Below are positions 35,643-44,886 of a stretch of 44,886 nucleotides of DNA, in pieces. Source of the DNA: an uncultured Chitinophagales bacterium (lineage in GTDB: Bacteria; Bacteroidota; Bacteroidia; Chitinophagales; UBA2359); the NCBI GenBank assembly GCA_937927195.1, contig CALBCY010000163.1, positions 1 through 44,886 on the forward strand. Direction: 5' to 3'. How positions within the stretch are numbered: position 1 is the first letter of the stretch; each line of letters starts with the position of its first letter. Below the pieces are notes generated by a model. The model did not search any database. It worked only from the letters and a program-made list of their open reading frames with translations, and was not told where the DNA came from. A program made the position numbers and the translations under genes.

Positions 35643-37532
35643 TTACCTCGAAATCAATTTTATGCCCAGTTCTAGCTTGCCAAAGAAACCCGACAACTTA
35701 CTGACTGGACTATTGGATATTTTTTCAGAATTGGCTTTCCATTTTCCATCGGAAAAGTCGAATTGATATCCTCCTTTTAAGGCCAAACTTAAGAATGAAA
35801 AATGAACCCGCCCCTTAAAACTTATGTGACAGTTAAAAGATGGATTTCGATAGATCAAAGGCGCTGAAGCATCAAACAAATTTAAGGACTCGTCAAAGTC
35901 TGTTTTCCCACTTAACTCCATTTTAATGGCACTGATGTTAAATCCAATGGCAGGAACCAAATCAAACTTTAAACTACGAGTAATGTCCGATCCTACCGTC
36001 AGACCAATTTGATAGGCATTGAGGTCTAAACCAACACTGTCATTGACTGCTGCACTGAAATTATCAAACAGATGAAAATCGAGTGTTACATCTGGGCCGC
36101 GATTGTTGTACATGGTAATAAAACCGCCAGTTGAAAAGATTGGCATTCCAATGCCTTCAATGTTAATGGAGGAGAAGTATTGATTCAATTCATCATAATT
36201 TACAGAATGAATTGATCTGCTTATTCCAGCAAAAGTTATTCCTCTCCCACTTTTTTGATACGATGGAAAATCATTGTTTACGATTTCCTTAATATCTCGC
36301 TCATCATTCATTTTATTATTGTTGACTATTCCAAAGTCAAACAAGTTTGGCAGATCTTTAGAATCTGAAATTTCACTAATTTCATACAAATACAATCCAT
36401 CCTTTTCGTCGAGCAGTTTAGATATATCGGTGCTTAACTCATCGTCAAAACTAAGATCAGGATAATTAATATTGCTTTGAGGATAAAAGACACCGATTGT
36501 CAATACTTTGTCATTGAGTCCCTCAATTTCAGAATGTTGAATTCTGCTGGCAAGCGCATTAAAATTATACCAATCACACCAATTTCTATCTACTCGCTGA
36601 AGCGTTGTATGACACCTTCCAAATTGGCCAAATAGTTTTAAATCTGGCTGCTGCTCTTTTAGTTCTTTGATTCGGCTAAACATGTATGCCTCGCGTATAT
36701 AATCTGCTTGAATCAAAAGATTTTCTTTGTCCTCGTACCATTGCTGGCCTATTTGAGTTTCTTTGACCACTTTTTCAAAAAGATCATAATCATCTTTTAG
36801 AAATGCCTTATAATCTTTGCTCAAAGAATCAAATCGTTCAATGATGCTATCAAAAGATCGTTCAGGATCTATACTGGTATAAGAATCATAATAGTAAGAA
36901 TCTTGCTCACCAGAATTTTCTTGTTTTTGAGTTTGTTCATCATAGGACAATGCCAATCCAACAATGGCCTCTACGTCTACTACAATTGATTCAGGGATTG
37001 GGCCTTTGGGCAACAGCATCGAAAGGACTTTAATGCTGGTTGGAAGTGAACGCTCCACATCTAAACCCACTACATTAATCTTTTCATTTTCGGGAAGATC
37101 CAAGTTAAATTCACGCAAGCCTTTGTAAAGTTCTGCATAATAATTAAAGGAATACCTTTCCAATGTTTCAAGAATAGAACTGTCACCGGTTTGAACATAA
37201 CGATTGACTAACCAGCCACGAGCAATTCCCGCTTCGAAAACAATCGTTCTTACCCCAGCCTGTTTGTGAAGATACCTGAACATTTTGAGTTGAAGGCCTA
37301 CATTGCTTTTCTTGAAATTATGATTTTCACCAACAAAAAAAACATTGTGGTCTTGGACGACAGAATCTAACAATGCAAAAGCAGTAAAATCTTCCTTGTC
37401 TTCGAGGTTTAACTTATTTTCTTTTTGTGCATGAAGACTTTGAAAAACAACAAGCAACAAACAAAACAAACAAAGACTCTTTGCATACAAAGGCAACCTA
37501 CTGTCAATATTTCTGAAATATGAATTAAGCAT
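35643..37532 (-). CDS. Erythromycin-esterase/ChaN-like protein with extra C-terminal beta region
   Basis: 629 aa. A hydrophobic N-terminal segment (~15-35, ending SLHAQ) is a signal peptide. Residues ~50-330 resemble the erythromycin esterase/ChaN/TraB (EreA-like) superfamily: [40 protein letters not shown] and a late [10 protein letters not shown] supplying histidine. From ~470 to the end alternating-strand, Gly/Phe-rich sequence ([34 protein letters not shown]) looks like part of an outer-membrane barrel. It overlaps folD by 8 bases (start inside its final codons), so expression is coupled. The substrate is not macrolide by necessity; many such proteins have unknown targets. Confidence 0.7.
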   Translation of the reverse strand: MLNSYFRNIDSRLPLYAKSLCLFCLLLVVFQSLHAQKENKLNLEDKEDFTAFALLDSVVQDHNVFFVGENHNFKKSNVGLQLKMFRYLHKQAGVRTIVFEAGIARGWLVNRYVQTGDSSILETLERYSFNYYAELYKGLREFNLDLPENEKINVVGLDVERSLPTSIKVLSMLLPKGPIPESIVVDVEAIVGLALSYDEQTQKQENSGEQDSYYYDSYTSIDPERSFDSIIERFDSLSKDYKAFLKDDYDLFEKVVKETQIGQQWYEDKENLLIQADYIREAYMFSRIKELKEQQPDLKLFGQFGRCHTTLQRVDRNWCDWYNFNALASRIQHSEIEGLNDKVLTIGVFYPQSNINYPDLSFDDELSTDISKLLDEKDGLYLYEISEISDSKDLPNLFDFGIVNNNKMNDERDIKEIVNNDFPSYQKSGRGITFAGISRSIHSVNYDELNQYFSSINIEGIGMPIFSTGGFITMYNNRGPDVTLDFHLFDNFSAAVNDSVGLDLNAYQIGLTVGSDITRSLKFDLVPAIGFNISAIKMELSGKTDFDESLNLFDASAPLIYRNPSFNCHISFKGRVHFSFLSLALKGGYQFDFSDGKWKANSEKISNSPVSKLSGFFGKLELGIKLISR

Positions 37533-38409
37533 AAATTTCGCCTTTGGCTGAAGCTAGCGTATTCTTTAATAATGAAATAACTGTCATTGGCCCTACTCCA
37601 CCAGGAACTGGTGTTATAAAACTTGATTTTGGAGCCACTTCTGAAAACAAAACATCACCCGCTAATCGGTAACCTCTTTTTTTAGTCGAATCCTCCAAAC
37701 GAGTTATCCCAACATCAACTACGACAACCCCTTCTTTGACCATGTCTCCTTTAACAAATTCTGCTTGCCCCAAAGCGACTATCAATATATCGGCACGTTG
37801 AGTGTGAAATTTCAAGTCTTTTGTTCGACTGTGGCAAACGGTAACCGTACAGTTACCTACCTTGGCATTTCTGGTTAATAAAATGCTCATTGGAGATCCG
37901 ACAATATTGCTTCGTCCTAGAATAACGCATTCTTTTCCTGAAGTTTCTACACCATTTCTTTCCAATAATTGTATGATTCCAAATGGTGTTGCAGGTAAGT
38001 AGGCAGGTAAATTTTGAGCCATTCGGCCGACGTTAACCGGATGGAAACCATCAACATCTTTCCTATGGTCAATGGCCTGAGTAACTTTTTGAACATTGAT
38101 GTGTTTGGGCAAAGGCAACTGAACTATAAAACCATCCAAATCTTCCTGCTGATTGAGTTCAGCAATTTTATTCAATAATTCTTCTTCAGAAACATCGGAA
38201 TCCATTCGAACAAGTGTGGACTTAAATCCAACTGCATCACACATTTTCACTTTATGCCCAACGTAGGTTTCGCTCGCTCCATCACTTCCAACCAAAATGG
38301 CGGCCAAATGAGGTGCTCTTTTACCAATTGAAACCATTTCACTCACCTCTTGTTTGATTTCCTCTTTTATTATGTTGGAAAGCTCTTTTCCATTCAGCAA
38401 TTGGTACAT
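37525..38409 (-). CDS. folD: Bifunctional methylenetetrahydrofolate dehydrogenase/cyclohydrolase FolD
   Basis: 294 aa from the ATG at 38409 ([11 protein letters not shown]); the frame runs 27 codons further up but those residues do not fit the family. Motifs: [14 protein letters not shown] with the catalytic Lys, [35 protein letters not shown] and [12 protein letters not shown]. It interconverts 5,10-methylene-THF, methenyl-THF and 10-formyl-THF with NADP. It sits 181 bases after lepA and overlaps the next gene. Two copies of a 13-base repeat lie just upstream of the start. Confidence 0.92.
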   Translation of the reverse strand: MYQLLNGKELSNIIKEEIKQEVSEMVSIGKRAPHLAAILVGSDGASETYVGHKVKMCDAVGFKSTLVRMDSDVSEEELLNKIAELNQQEDLDGFIVQLPLPKHINVQKVTQAIDHRKDVDGFHPVNVGRMAQNLPAYLPATPFGIIQLLERNGVETSGKECVILGRSNIVGSPMSILLTRNAKVGNCTVTVCHSRTKDLKFHTQRADILIVALGQAEFVKGDMVKEGVVVVDVGITRLEDSTKKRGYRLAGDVLFSEVAPKSSFITPVPGGVGPMTVISLLKNTLASAKGEIYA

Positions 38410-38417
38410 GCTATATT

Positions 38418-38461
38418 TTTTAGTACAAAGTATTAGAAATAAGAATAATTTTAGTACAAAG
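38418..38461. repeat. Direct repeat pair upstream of folD
   Basis: TTTTAGTACAAAG occurs at 38418-38430 and 38449-38461, start-to-start spacing 31 bases (about three helical turns), within 52 bases of the folD start. A 16-base perfect palindrome AAAGGTTTAAACCTTT lies at 38508-38523. Candidate binding sites; no factor can be named. Confidence 0.45.
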
Positions 38462-38590
38462 AATTTAGCAACAAGTATCAAGACCTGCACATTGTCTTTG
38501 CAATCCTAAAGGTTTAAACCTTTCCTTGTTTAAGTTTCATCCCTTCGGAATTTGGGATAATCCTTGTTATCCTGTCATTATTATAGAAGA

Positions 38591-40381
38591 TCAGTCATCC
38601 AATTTCAAAACTGCAAGGAAAGCTTGCTGCGGCACTTCTACATTACCAACTTGACGCATTCTTTTCTTACCTTTCTTTTGTTTCTCCAATAGTTTTCTTT
38701 TACGTGAAATATCCCCACCATAACATTTTGCGGTTACATCTTTTCTAAATGCACTAATGGTTTCTCTGGCAACAATTTTGGAACCAATTGCCGCTTGAAT
38801 CGCAATAACGAATTGCTGACGATTGATTAGTTCTCTTAGTTTCTTACACATTTTTCGACCAAAGGATTCCGCTTTGTCTCTGTGAATCATTGCAGATAAA
38901 GCATCTACTTTTTCACCATTTAAGAGTATGTCTAATTTCACCAATTTACCTGGACGCATTCCAATTATATGATAATCGAAAGAAGCATAACCTTTTGAAA
39001 TCGATTTAAGTTTATCGTAGAAATCAAAAACAATTTCAGCCAATGGGATTTCAAAAGAGAGTTCCACTCTGGTTTCAGACAAATAAACCTGATTGGTAAG
39101 GAAACCTCTCTTGTCAATACAAAGACTCATAATCCCACCAGTAAATTCTGGCTTGCTGATAATCTGAGCTTTTATATAAGGCTCTTCAATTCTTTCAATC
39201 ATCGAAGGATCGGGCAAATCGGAAGGAGTATGAATAACAATGTGCTCTTTCCTTGTTGTGAAACAATCGTATGATACCTGAGGGACAGTTGTTATAACGG
39301 CCATGTCAAATTCACGATCCAATCTTTCCTGAACGATTTCCAAATGAAGCATTCCAAGGAATCCGCATCTAAAACCAAATCCCAAAGCAAGAGACGTTTC
39401 CGGCTCATAAGTCAATGAAGCATCGTTCAGTTGGAGCTTCCCAAGTGATTCTCTTAAATCTTCAAAATCATCAGAATCGATGGGATACAAACCGGCAAAA
39501 ACCATAGGCTTGACATCTTCAAATCCATCAATGGCCTGTTCACATGGGTTTTCCTTAATCGTTATGGTATCACCCACCTTGATCATTTGGGATTCTTTGA
39601 TTCCCGTAATCAAATATCCTACATCGCCTGCACCTACAGTAGCACGAGGCTCCATGTCCATTCTAAGTATTCCTACCTCGTCGGCAAAGTATTCATTGCC
39701 AGTATTTACAAACTTTATTTTATCTCCTTTCTTTATTTTACCATTGAAAATTCTGAAATAGGCTATTACCCCTCTATATGAATTAAACATTGAATCGAAG
39801 ATCAAGGCTTGTAAGGGTTCTTCTGGATCCCCTTTGGGGCAAGGAATTCTATTGATTATGGCATCAAAAATCAGATCAACACCGACTCCTGTTTTTCCGC
39901 TTGCCTCGATGATATCCTCCCGGTTAACTCCAATCAGATCTATGATTTGATCAGCCACTTCCTCAATCATCGCACCATCCATATCGACTTTGTTGATGAT
40001 CGGAATAATTTCCAAATCATGGTCCATTGCCAAATAGAGATTTGATATCGTCTGCGCCTGAATACCCTGAGTGGCATCTACCAATAACAAAGCCCCTTCA
40101 CAGGCCGCTATTGAACGGGAAACTTCATAAGAAAAATCCACATGACCAGGGGTGTCAATCAGATTGAAGACGTATTTATCCTTGCCATGCTCAAAATCCA
40201 TTTGAATCGCATGACTTTTGATCGTAATCCCTCTTTCCCGCTCCAAATCCATGTTATCCAGTGTCTGCTCCTGCAAGTCTCTGGAAGACACTGTTTTAGT
40301 CGATTCCAGCAAGCGATCTGCGAGCGTACTTTTCCCATGATCAATATGGGCAATGATGCAAAAATTTCTGTAATTCTTCAT
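38591..40381 (-). CDS. lepA: Translation elongation factor 4 (LepA)
   Basis: 596 aa, standard length. GTPase G1 AHIDHGKST (11-19), G3 DTPGHVDFS and G4 NKVDM are present, and the C-terminal domain ([39 protein letters not shown]) is the LepA-specific part that distinguishes it from EF-G. It back-translocates or remodels ribosomes under stress. Single-gene-like spacing: 181 bases before folD and 229 bases to the CotH gene upstream. Confidence 0.95.
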   Translation of the reverse strand: MKNYRNFCIIAHIDHGKSTLADRLLESTKTVSSRDLQEQTLDNMDLERERGITIKSHAIQMDFEHGKDKYVFNLIDTPGHVDFSYEVSRSIAACEGALLLVDATQGIQAQTISNLYLAMDHDLEIIPIINKVDMDGAMIEEVADQIIDLIGVNREDIIEASGKTGVGVDLIFDAIINRIPCPKGDPEEPLQALIFDSMFNSYRGVIAYFRIFNGKIKKGDKIKFVNTGNEYFADEVGILRMDMEPRATVGAGDVGYLITGIKESQMIKVGDTITIKENPCEQAIDGFEDVKPMVFAGLYPIDSDDFEDLRESLGKLQLNDASLTYEPETSLALGFGFRCGFLGMLHLEIVQERLDREFDMAVITTVPQVSYDCFTTRKEHIVIHTPSDLPDPSMIERIEEPYIKAQIISKPEFTGGIMSLCIDKRGFLTNQVYLSETRVELSFEIPLAEIVFDFYDKLKSISKGYASFDYHIIGMRPGKLVKLDILLNGEKVDALSAMIHRDKAESFGRKMCKKLRELINRQQFVIAIQAAIGSKIVARETISAFRKDVTAKCYGGDISRKRKLLEKQKKGKKRMRQVGNVEVPQQAFLAVLKLDD

Positions 40382-40610
40382 ATAGCCTGCAAAAATAACA
40401 TACTAATAAGACTTTTGTTAATAAAAGAAGCATAATGGTAGTTAAAAACAAATTAAGTCTAAGTTTATGTTAAAGATAAGTTGGCGGCTAAATTGAGGTT
40501 TTAGCTGAAATTGAATTCTGGAAAGTGAAAAAGTGGCTAAATATCAGCAAATTAACTAGACCCCATTACTTGACTATTTGCTCTATTTTAGCTCGATTTC
40601 TGCTTGATTA

Positions 40611-42971
40611 TTACCTTGAAATGAGTTTTCCGCTGAAATCCATGCTAGGGACTGTCACAAAATATATTCCAGGAGGAAAGGCTCTTAGATCAACGACCTG
40701 GTTATAGATTCCTGAATTGGTTAAGAACTTCTTTTCCTGAATCAATCGTCCAAGAAAATCATGAACATAGAGTTTATGTTCTAAAGGGCGCTGAATTTCG
40801 AATGAAATTTTAAACAGCCCGTCTGAGGGATTGGGAAATATATTGGAAACACAACAATTGTAGTTGTCACAATCATAATCGAACTCATCTAGTTGCAACT
40901 GTTCGATGAAATGCTCTTTTACAATGCAACTTCTTGTAATTGCATAATCTATCATAGAATTTATTTCACCCTCCCAAGAACTCACACTTGAAGGGTATTG
41001 CCAGCGCCGACTGTGCATTTCTATTTCAGGTTGGTAAAGATCTTTGTATTGCCTGATTAAATTAATGATGTTGTCTGGTTGAAATGTTGTGTTCATCAAT
41101 TGCTCCAATCTTAAGACAAATTGATCTTGAAAATTCTGATTCTCCATTAATTTTCTAAAAAGAAAAGTCGCCCAGGGAGGATTTGGCCAAGATGTCCCAT
41201 CTTCATCAAGTATAGACTCCAAAGCTTTGTAATCTGAATAATTACCCGTTCCTCTTTTTTCGTATCCGAAAGCACTATCTAGATCAAAAATCAACCAGCG
41301 CCATTTTGTTAGCTCTTTCTTATTTCGCCAAAATCCGATGTTGTTGCCAGGCCAATCAATATTGCCGACAAAAATTTCTGTTGCATGGTAATCAATGTAA
41401 TTGTCAATATCAATTAAATTGGCAATTGAATCATAAACTTGGCTTTGGTTCAAATCTTTTCCAACCATGTAATCCAACATGTTCTGAAAATCCAAACTGT
41501 CACCAGCATTCACGACCAACTTGTTTTCTAAAAAATCAAGTCCCCATTCTTCGACCTCAAATTTCTCTTCGAAGTAATGATCAGAATACTTTTCACGTAT
41601 ATTGAAAATGCCCCAATATTCTCCATTGATAAAAAGAATGCAAGGCTTAGATTTTTGTGTTTCCAAATTCAGATCTTTGGTCAAATCATTTAACAATGCA
41701 TCTCTAAAGCGAGTTTGTTTGAAATCATTCCCTGAGTTTCGCAAGACCAGGTTTTTATACTTGGACAAACCTGGATCTCCGAAAAAATCATGATTCATTT
41801 CTTTCTTCCCATATCTGTTTCTAGCATTTATGTTTAAACTTTTCTGAGGATAGGTTACACTGCTCCAACCATGGGCTGAAATTCCGAGATCTTGCTCCAC
41901 CAATATTTCACCCATTTCACTAAAGTAAACAAGATGTGCAGGTTTTTCCCATTCATCACCAACTTCCAAATAGTTTCCAAAAGGCCAGTAAGCCCACCAT
42001 GCATTTTGACCATCTCCGTAAACTGCACCAGGAACATAAATACCTGTTTCATAATCGAATAAATTCAGAGAGTCAGTCGTCAATGCCATAACAGGAAAAG
42101 TAAAAGGGCTTTGGCCTGTTTCATTGACAAAATAAGTCTTGGTATAAATAGGACTACTGGGTTGGCCATCCAAAAAAGATCGATACCGAAGGGTAACTGC
42201 TTCTGGAAAATCGCCGGTGGGTTCTTTCCAAATAAATTCATTGAAATATTCAGGACCGTCTAATGGAGTTGTGGGAATGTTGATTAAATTATTTTTATCA
42301 AGATCATTTTCAGTAAAATGCAATTCTTCGTTGTAGGAAAAATCATTTAGGCTTGGTTCTTTACCGTCTAGCGTAAAATAAATTTCATGAGCGGGTTCCC
42401 TTCCTTCCAAACTCACAAACAGCTCGTTTTGGTAGATGCCAGAGGGATTTGTGTTAACGATCGGATTGTACTTTATCGAAGTCTCATTGCTTTGTCCGGG
42501 ACTAGGATTGAAAATTAGTTGAAATTCCCCCGTAACATTTGGAACCCTCGCAAAGGAAACATTGGGTATCATTTCAGGAAAATCAATAGAATCTAATATT
42601 TCTAAATTTTGATTGGCAAGTATAACACTTTCTCCTTCTGCTGACAATTTAAAACTAGTATGTAAATTGGGAAAAGCTCTATTTTTCGAGGAAGCAAAAA
42701 CCATCAAATAAGATTGAGGAGCGATTTCAACAAATGGGAATGTCCACTTTGCTGAAGCGGCCTCATCGGTTAAAAAGAAGCCTTCCATATTGATTGCTTC
42801 GTTCCCGTAATTGAACAATTCTACCCAATCGGAAAAATTCCCATCCTCGTCTTCTAAGCTGTAAGAATTGGACGCTTGAATTTCGTTTATAACAATGCTT
42901 TGAGCATGAATTGATATCAATTTTACTAAAAGTAAAACTACAAGAATCCAAACTTTCAAAAGGCATTTCAC
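40611..42971 (-). CDS. Lamin-tail + CotH-kinase-like protein with T9SS sorting domain
   Basis: 786 aa. Signal peptide ~1-23. Lamin-tail-like domain (~24-110, VINEIQASNSYSLEDEDGNF and on). A chitobiase/Fn-like spacer follows, then a CotH kinase-like domain (~370-640, HGWSSVTYPQKSLNI, FINGEYWGIFNIREKYSDHY, FDLDSAFGYE). It ends with a T9SS type A sorting domain (~714-786, NIFPNPSDGLFKISF to the C-terminus). CotH-family kinases phosphorylate spore-coat proteins in Bacillus; in Bacteroidota these secreted versions have unproven roles. A client of T9SS, as is the 1695-aa protein. Confidence 0.85.
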   Translation of the reverse strand: MKCLLKVWILVVLLLVKLISIHAQSIVINEIQASNSYSLEDEDGNFSDWVELFNYGNEAINMEGFFLTDEAASAKWTFPFVEIAPQSYLMVFASSKNRAFPNLHTSFKLSAEGESVILANQNLEILDSIDFPEMIPNVSFARVPNVTGEFQLIFNPSPGQSNETSIKYNPIVNTNPSGIYQNELFVSLEGREPAHEIYFTLDGKEPSLNDFSYNEELHFTENDLDKNNLINIPTTPLDGPEYFNEFIWKEPTGDFPEAVTLRYRSFLDGQPSSPIYTKTYFVNETGQSPFTFPVMALTTDSLNLFDYETGIYVPGAVYGDGQNAWWAYWPFGNYLEVGDEWEKPAHLVYFSEMGEILVEQDLGISAHGWSSVTYPQKSLNINARNRYGKKEMNHDFFGDPGLSKYKNLVLRNSGNDFKQTRFRDALLNDLTKDLNLETQKSKPCILFINGEYWGIFNIREKYSDHYFEEKFEVEEWGLDFLENKLVVNAGDSLDFQNMLDYMVGKDLNQSQVYDSIANLIDIDNYIDYHATEIFVGNIDWPGNNIGFWRNKKELTKWRWLIFDLDSAFGYEKRGTGNYSDYKALESILDEDGTSWPNPPWATFLFRKLMENQNFQDQFVLRLEQLMNTTFQPDNIINLIRQYKDLYQPEIEMHSRRWQYPSSVSSWEGEINSMIDYAITRSCIVKEHFIEQLQLDEFDYDCDNYNCCVSNIFPNPSDGLFKISFEIQRPLEHKLYVHDFLGRLIQEKKFLTNSGIYNQVVDLRAFPPGIYFVTVPSMDFSGKLISR

Positions 42972-43172
42972 TGTATAAATTATGTTTGAGTGCTAATTAA
43001 TAGGACTTATATTTTAGACCTTAGATTTTGGGCTTTGGATTTTGGATTTTCAAATCGAAGGGAAGTCTAACTTTGAAAATTGAGCATTAAATGCTTGGTA
43101 AAAACAAAAACCATGATCAAAAATTTCAAAGCAAGGTCTTTACTTTGCAGGATGATGCAGCATGACATTTCA

Positions 43173-44183
43173 CTACAAATCGTCTTTAAAAAACTCGTCG
43201 TATTCAACAAATATTTTATCAAAAACAAAGCTTTGAATGATCACAAAATCTCTCCCTTCATTCATAGAGGCATAGTACCTGTCCATATCAAATTTCAAAG
43301 GTGTACCATCCTTATCGTACAAAGATTTAGTTCGTTCATTTATTCCCATTGGGTACACCAACACCTCTGTTGTCTTTCCTGATTTTTCTTCCATCAACAT
43401 TTTTGTCATGGGTCCTATAGCGATGACACTGTCTTTAAATGAAACCAAATTTTCAAAGTTCTCTAGATTCAGGTTTACAAAATTCGTGAGGTATTGAGCA
43501 GCTTTTATTTTATTGACATTGGTTTTTTCGCCCAATCCATTGGGATTGCTAATTTTAATTTCGCCTCCACTTTGTTCTATGCTAAAAGAGCTTTGGGGTT
43601 TGTGAAAGTATTCAATTGAAAACTTTTTTATTTCATTCGATTTCACGTCAAACACTTCTCTTGTCCTCCATTCATCAACCTTGGTAAAAAACCTTCTATG
43701 CAAGAAGCCCATAAAACTAGGAATGTGTGTAATATATGGTTCATCACTCCCTTCAAGCATCATATAGGTTCCTTGCTTATTCTGCGTATTTCCAGACATT
43801 ATGATGGTTTTCTCCAAACCATCATTTGTGTATATTTCAACCTTTCTGGGTTCATTGGTCATCATTTTCATGATGTTGTCGTAAGCATTTTTGGGAACAG
43901 TTGAATAGACCCTGGTTTTCTCTATCGCCTCAAGGGCAAAGTCTATTGCATCTTTGCGAACAAAATACCTTCCGTTAATTGTCCATCGTCCATCCTCTGT
44001 TTTTTTCAAATCAGCATTTCTACCTAAATGGTCAGTAATGGAAATTCGATTGATAGACTCTACGTTTTCAATAGAAAACTGAGTTTTATCTTTATCAAAA
44101 GTTGAGCTTGAGCGGTTAAAGACAAAAAAGTAAACAGCAGCAGATAAAGCCAATAAGACCAACAGGCGCAAGAGTATCTTCAT
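43173..44183 (-). CDS. DUF4340 domain protein
   Basis: 336 aa. One N-terminal membrane helix (~5-22), then a repeated beta-rich DUF4340 body: VESINRISITDHLGRNADLK, DGRWTINGRYFVRKDAIDF and VDEWRTREVFDVKSNEIKKF are family-type segments. These proteins are often encoded beside gldG-type ABC auxiliary genes in Bacteroidota; here the gldAFG run lies at the other end of the window. Function unknown; probably periplasmic, membrane-anchored. It lies 23 bases after the next upstream gene, so both are likely in one transcript. Confidence 0.8.
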   Translation of the reverse strand: MKILLRLLVLLALSAAVYFFVFNRSSSTFDKDKTQFSIENVESINRISITDHLGRNADLKKTEDGRWTINGRYFVRKDAIDFALEAIEKTRVYSTVPKNAYDNIMKMMTNEPRKVEIYTNDGLEKTIIMSGNTQNKQGTYMMLEGSDEPYITHIPSFMGFLHRRFFTKVDEWRTREVFDVKSNEIKKFSIEYFHKPQSSFSIEQSGGEIKISNPNGLGEKTNVNKIKAAQYLTNFVNLNLENFENLVSFKDSVIAIGPMTKMLMEEKSGKTTEVLVYPMGINERTKSLYDKDGTPLKFDMDRYYASMNEGRDFVIIQSFVFDKIFVEYDEFFKDDL

Positions 44184-44206
44184 AAGTCGGAGAATTGATT
44201 TTTTAT

Positions 44207-44886
44207 TTAATTACAATCACTCTCACTAACCAAAGGATCAAAGAACTCCAAATCAGCAGTGATCGGATCACAAATTAATCTTTTGACCGATTGTACGGAC
44301 AAATTTATGTCTACGATTTTCTCATATCTAGAAGCAAAGAGTCCAAGTCCATTAACAACATTGGTATAGATTGGTTTTGCTTGTCCACTTAAAATTCCAC
44401 TGTTTTCTGTTAATGATACTCTTACAAACCTTTCCAAGTCTTTGCTACCAGCAAAGAATTTAAAACGGATAGGATTGGTGTGTTTACGATTTACTCCTGA
44501 GCCATTTTCTGTTCCAATATTATTCGCAATGTGCTGTAAAAAACTTGCATTGACAAAATCGTAAGTAAGCAAATTAGATTCCATAATAAATTGATCAGCT
44601 AAACGGCTGGTGAATACACTGTAAGAAATGGTATCGAGAAAAAAGTTACTCGGATCGTTATTGACCTCTTCTCTGTATCTAAATTCGCAAGCCACATCGT
44701 AAATTTCTCCATTCGGAGCAGGAGCCCACTTTAACTCTCTACTATCTGTGACGAGGTTAAAATCCAATAATTCTTTGGGATACAATGTCACAAAGTCTTT
44801 CACAATCGGAGTTACAGCTGTTACAATGTTCCCATTGTCTGTTGTTACCACTAGTTCATAGACATAATCCTCATTGATCGGTTCAT
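44207..44886 (-). CDS. Partial secreted protein, possibly DUF4249-like (5' end outside window)
   Basis: The frame stays open to the window's right edge, with residues before the GTG at 44851 reading EPINEDYVYELV, so the start is beyond 44886. About 226 residues are visible, beta-rich, with no membrane segment. YELVVTTDNGNIVTAVTPI resembles the Fn3/Ig-like start of DUF4249 lipoproteins, and YTNVVNGLGLFASRYE is typical of their C-terminal part; the family match is tentative. It is directly upstream of the DUF4340 gene. Confidence 0.6.
   Translation of the reverse strand, partial: EPINEDYVYELVVTTDNGNIVTAVTPIVKDFVTLYPKELLDFNLVTDSRELKWAPAPNGEIYDVACEFRYREEVNNDPSNFFLDTISYSVFTSRLADQFIMESNLLTYDFVNASFLQHIANNIGTENGSGVNRKHTNPIRFKFFAGSKDLERFVRVSLTENSGILSGQAKPIYTNVVNGLGLFASRYEKIVDINLSVQSVKRLICDPITADLEFFDPLVSESDCN

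Overview
The window reads as chromosomal DNA of a Bacteroidota bacterium, plausibly a Saprospiria/Lewinella-like marine or sludge lineage; the order is an inference. Supporting signs are strongly AT-rich DNA, genes of the gliding ABC transporter (gldA, gldF, gldG), a PorQ-type component of the type IX secretion system (T9SS), two large secreted proteins ending in T9SS 'YPNP/FPNP' sorting domains, DUF4340, and promoter-like TAnnTTTG boxes of the Bacteroidota sigma factor. Shine-Dalgarno sequences are mostly absent.

Layout. 1-6.0 kb (minus): gldG, gldF, gldA, an orphan membrane-anchored protein with two CxxC motifs, and a secreted thioredoxin-TPR protein. 6.3-10.3 kb (plus): a mini PspC protein, a gene-poor stretch with hairpins, a small membrane protein, a membrane/peroxiredoxin-like fusion, a SAM methyltransferase and a cysteine-synthase-family PLP enzyme. 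10.4-13.0 kb (minus): a flavin amine-oxidase-like enzyme and porQ. 13.5-17.6 kb: a small membrane protein, a DUF3089 hydrolase-like protein, a beta-barrel protein, an azurin-like cupredoxin lipoprotein and a DUF2147 protein.

17.8-24.3 kb (minus) is the standout: a complete retron. In transcription order it holds a 1023-aa WGR + helical-repeat (ARM-like) protein, a 549-aa winged-helix + SWIM zinc-finger protein only 5 bases downstream, a structured non-coding RNA of about 240 nt, and a retron reverse transcriptase with the NAxxH, YADD and VTG motifs. The RNA can be read directly from the sequence: a1/a2 arms of about 22 bp, an AGC branch site, two msr hairpins and a 20-bp msd stem. A promoter-like box sits just upstream of a1 and a perfect bidirectional terminator follows the RT. 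The gene content matches what I recall as the type XIII retron class (ARM + WHSWIM), whose mechanism I believe is not established.

24.5-32.4 kb: an alpha/beta hydrolase, a 1695-aa modular T9SS cargo protein with an A-B-A-B repeat, dockerin-like and cohesin-like parts, and an all-helical protein of unknown function. 32.5-33.8 kb: a methyltransferase, then a REP-associated tyrosine transposase (RAYT) with two GC-rich palindromic repeat units at its 3' end. 33.9-40.4 kb (minus) is a housekeeping run: alanine dehydrogenase, tsaE, an erythromycin-esterase-like protein, folD and lepA. 40.6-44.9 kb (minus): a lamin-tail/CotH T9SS protein, a DUF4340 protein and a gene cut by the window end.
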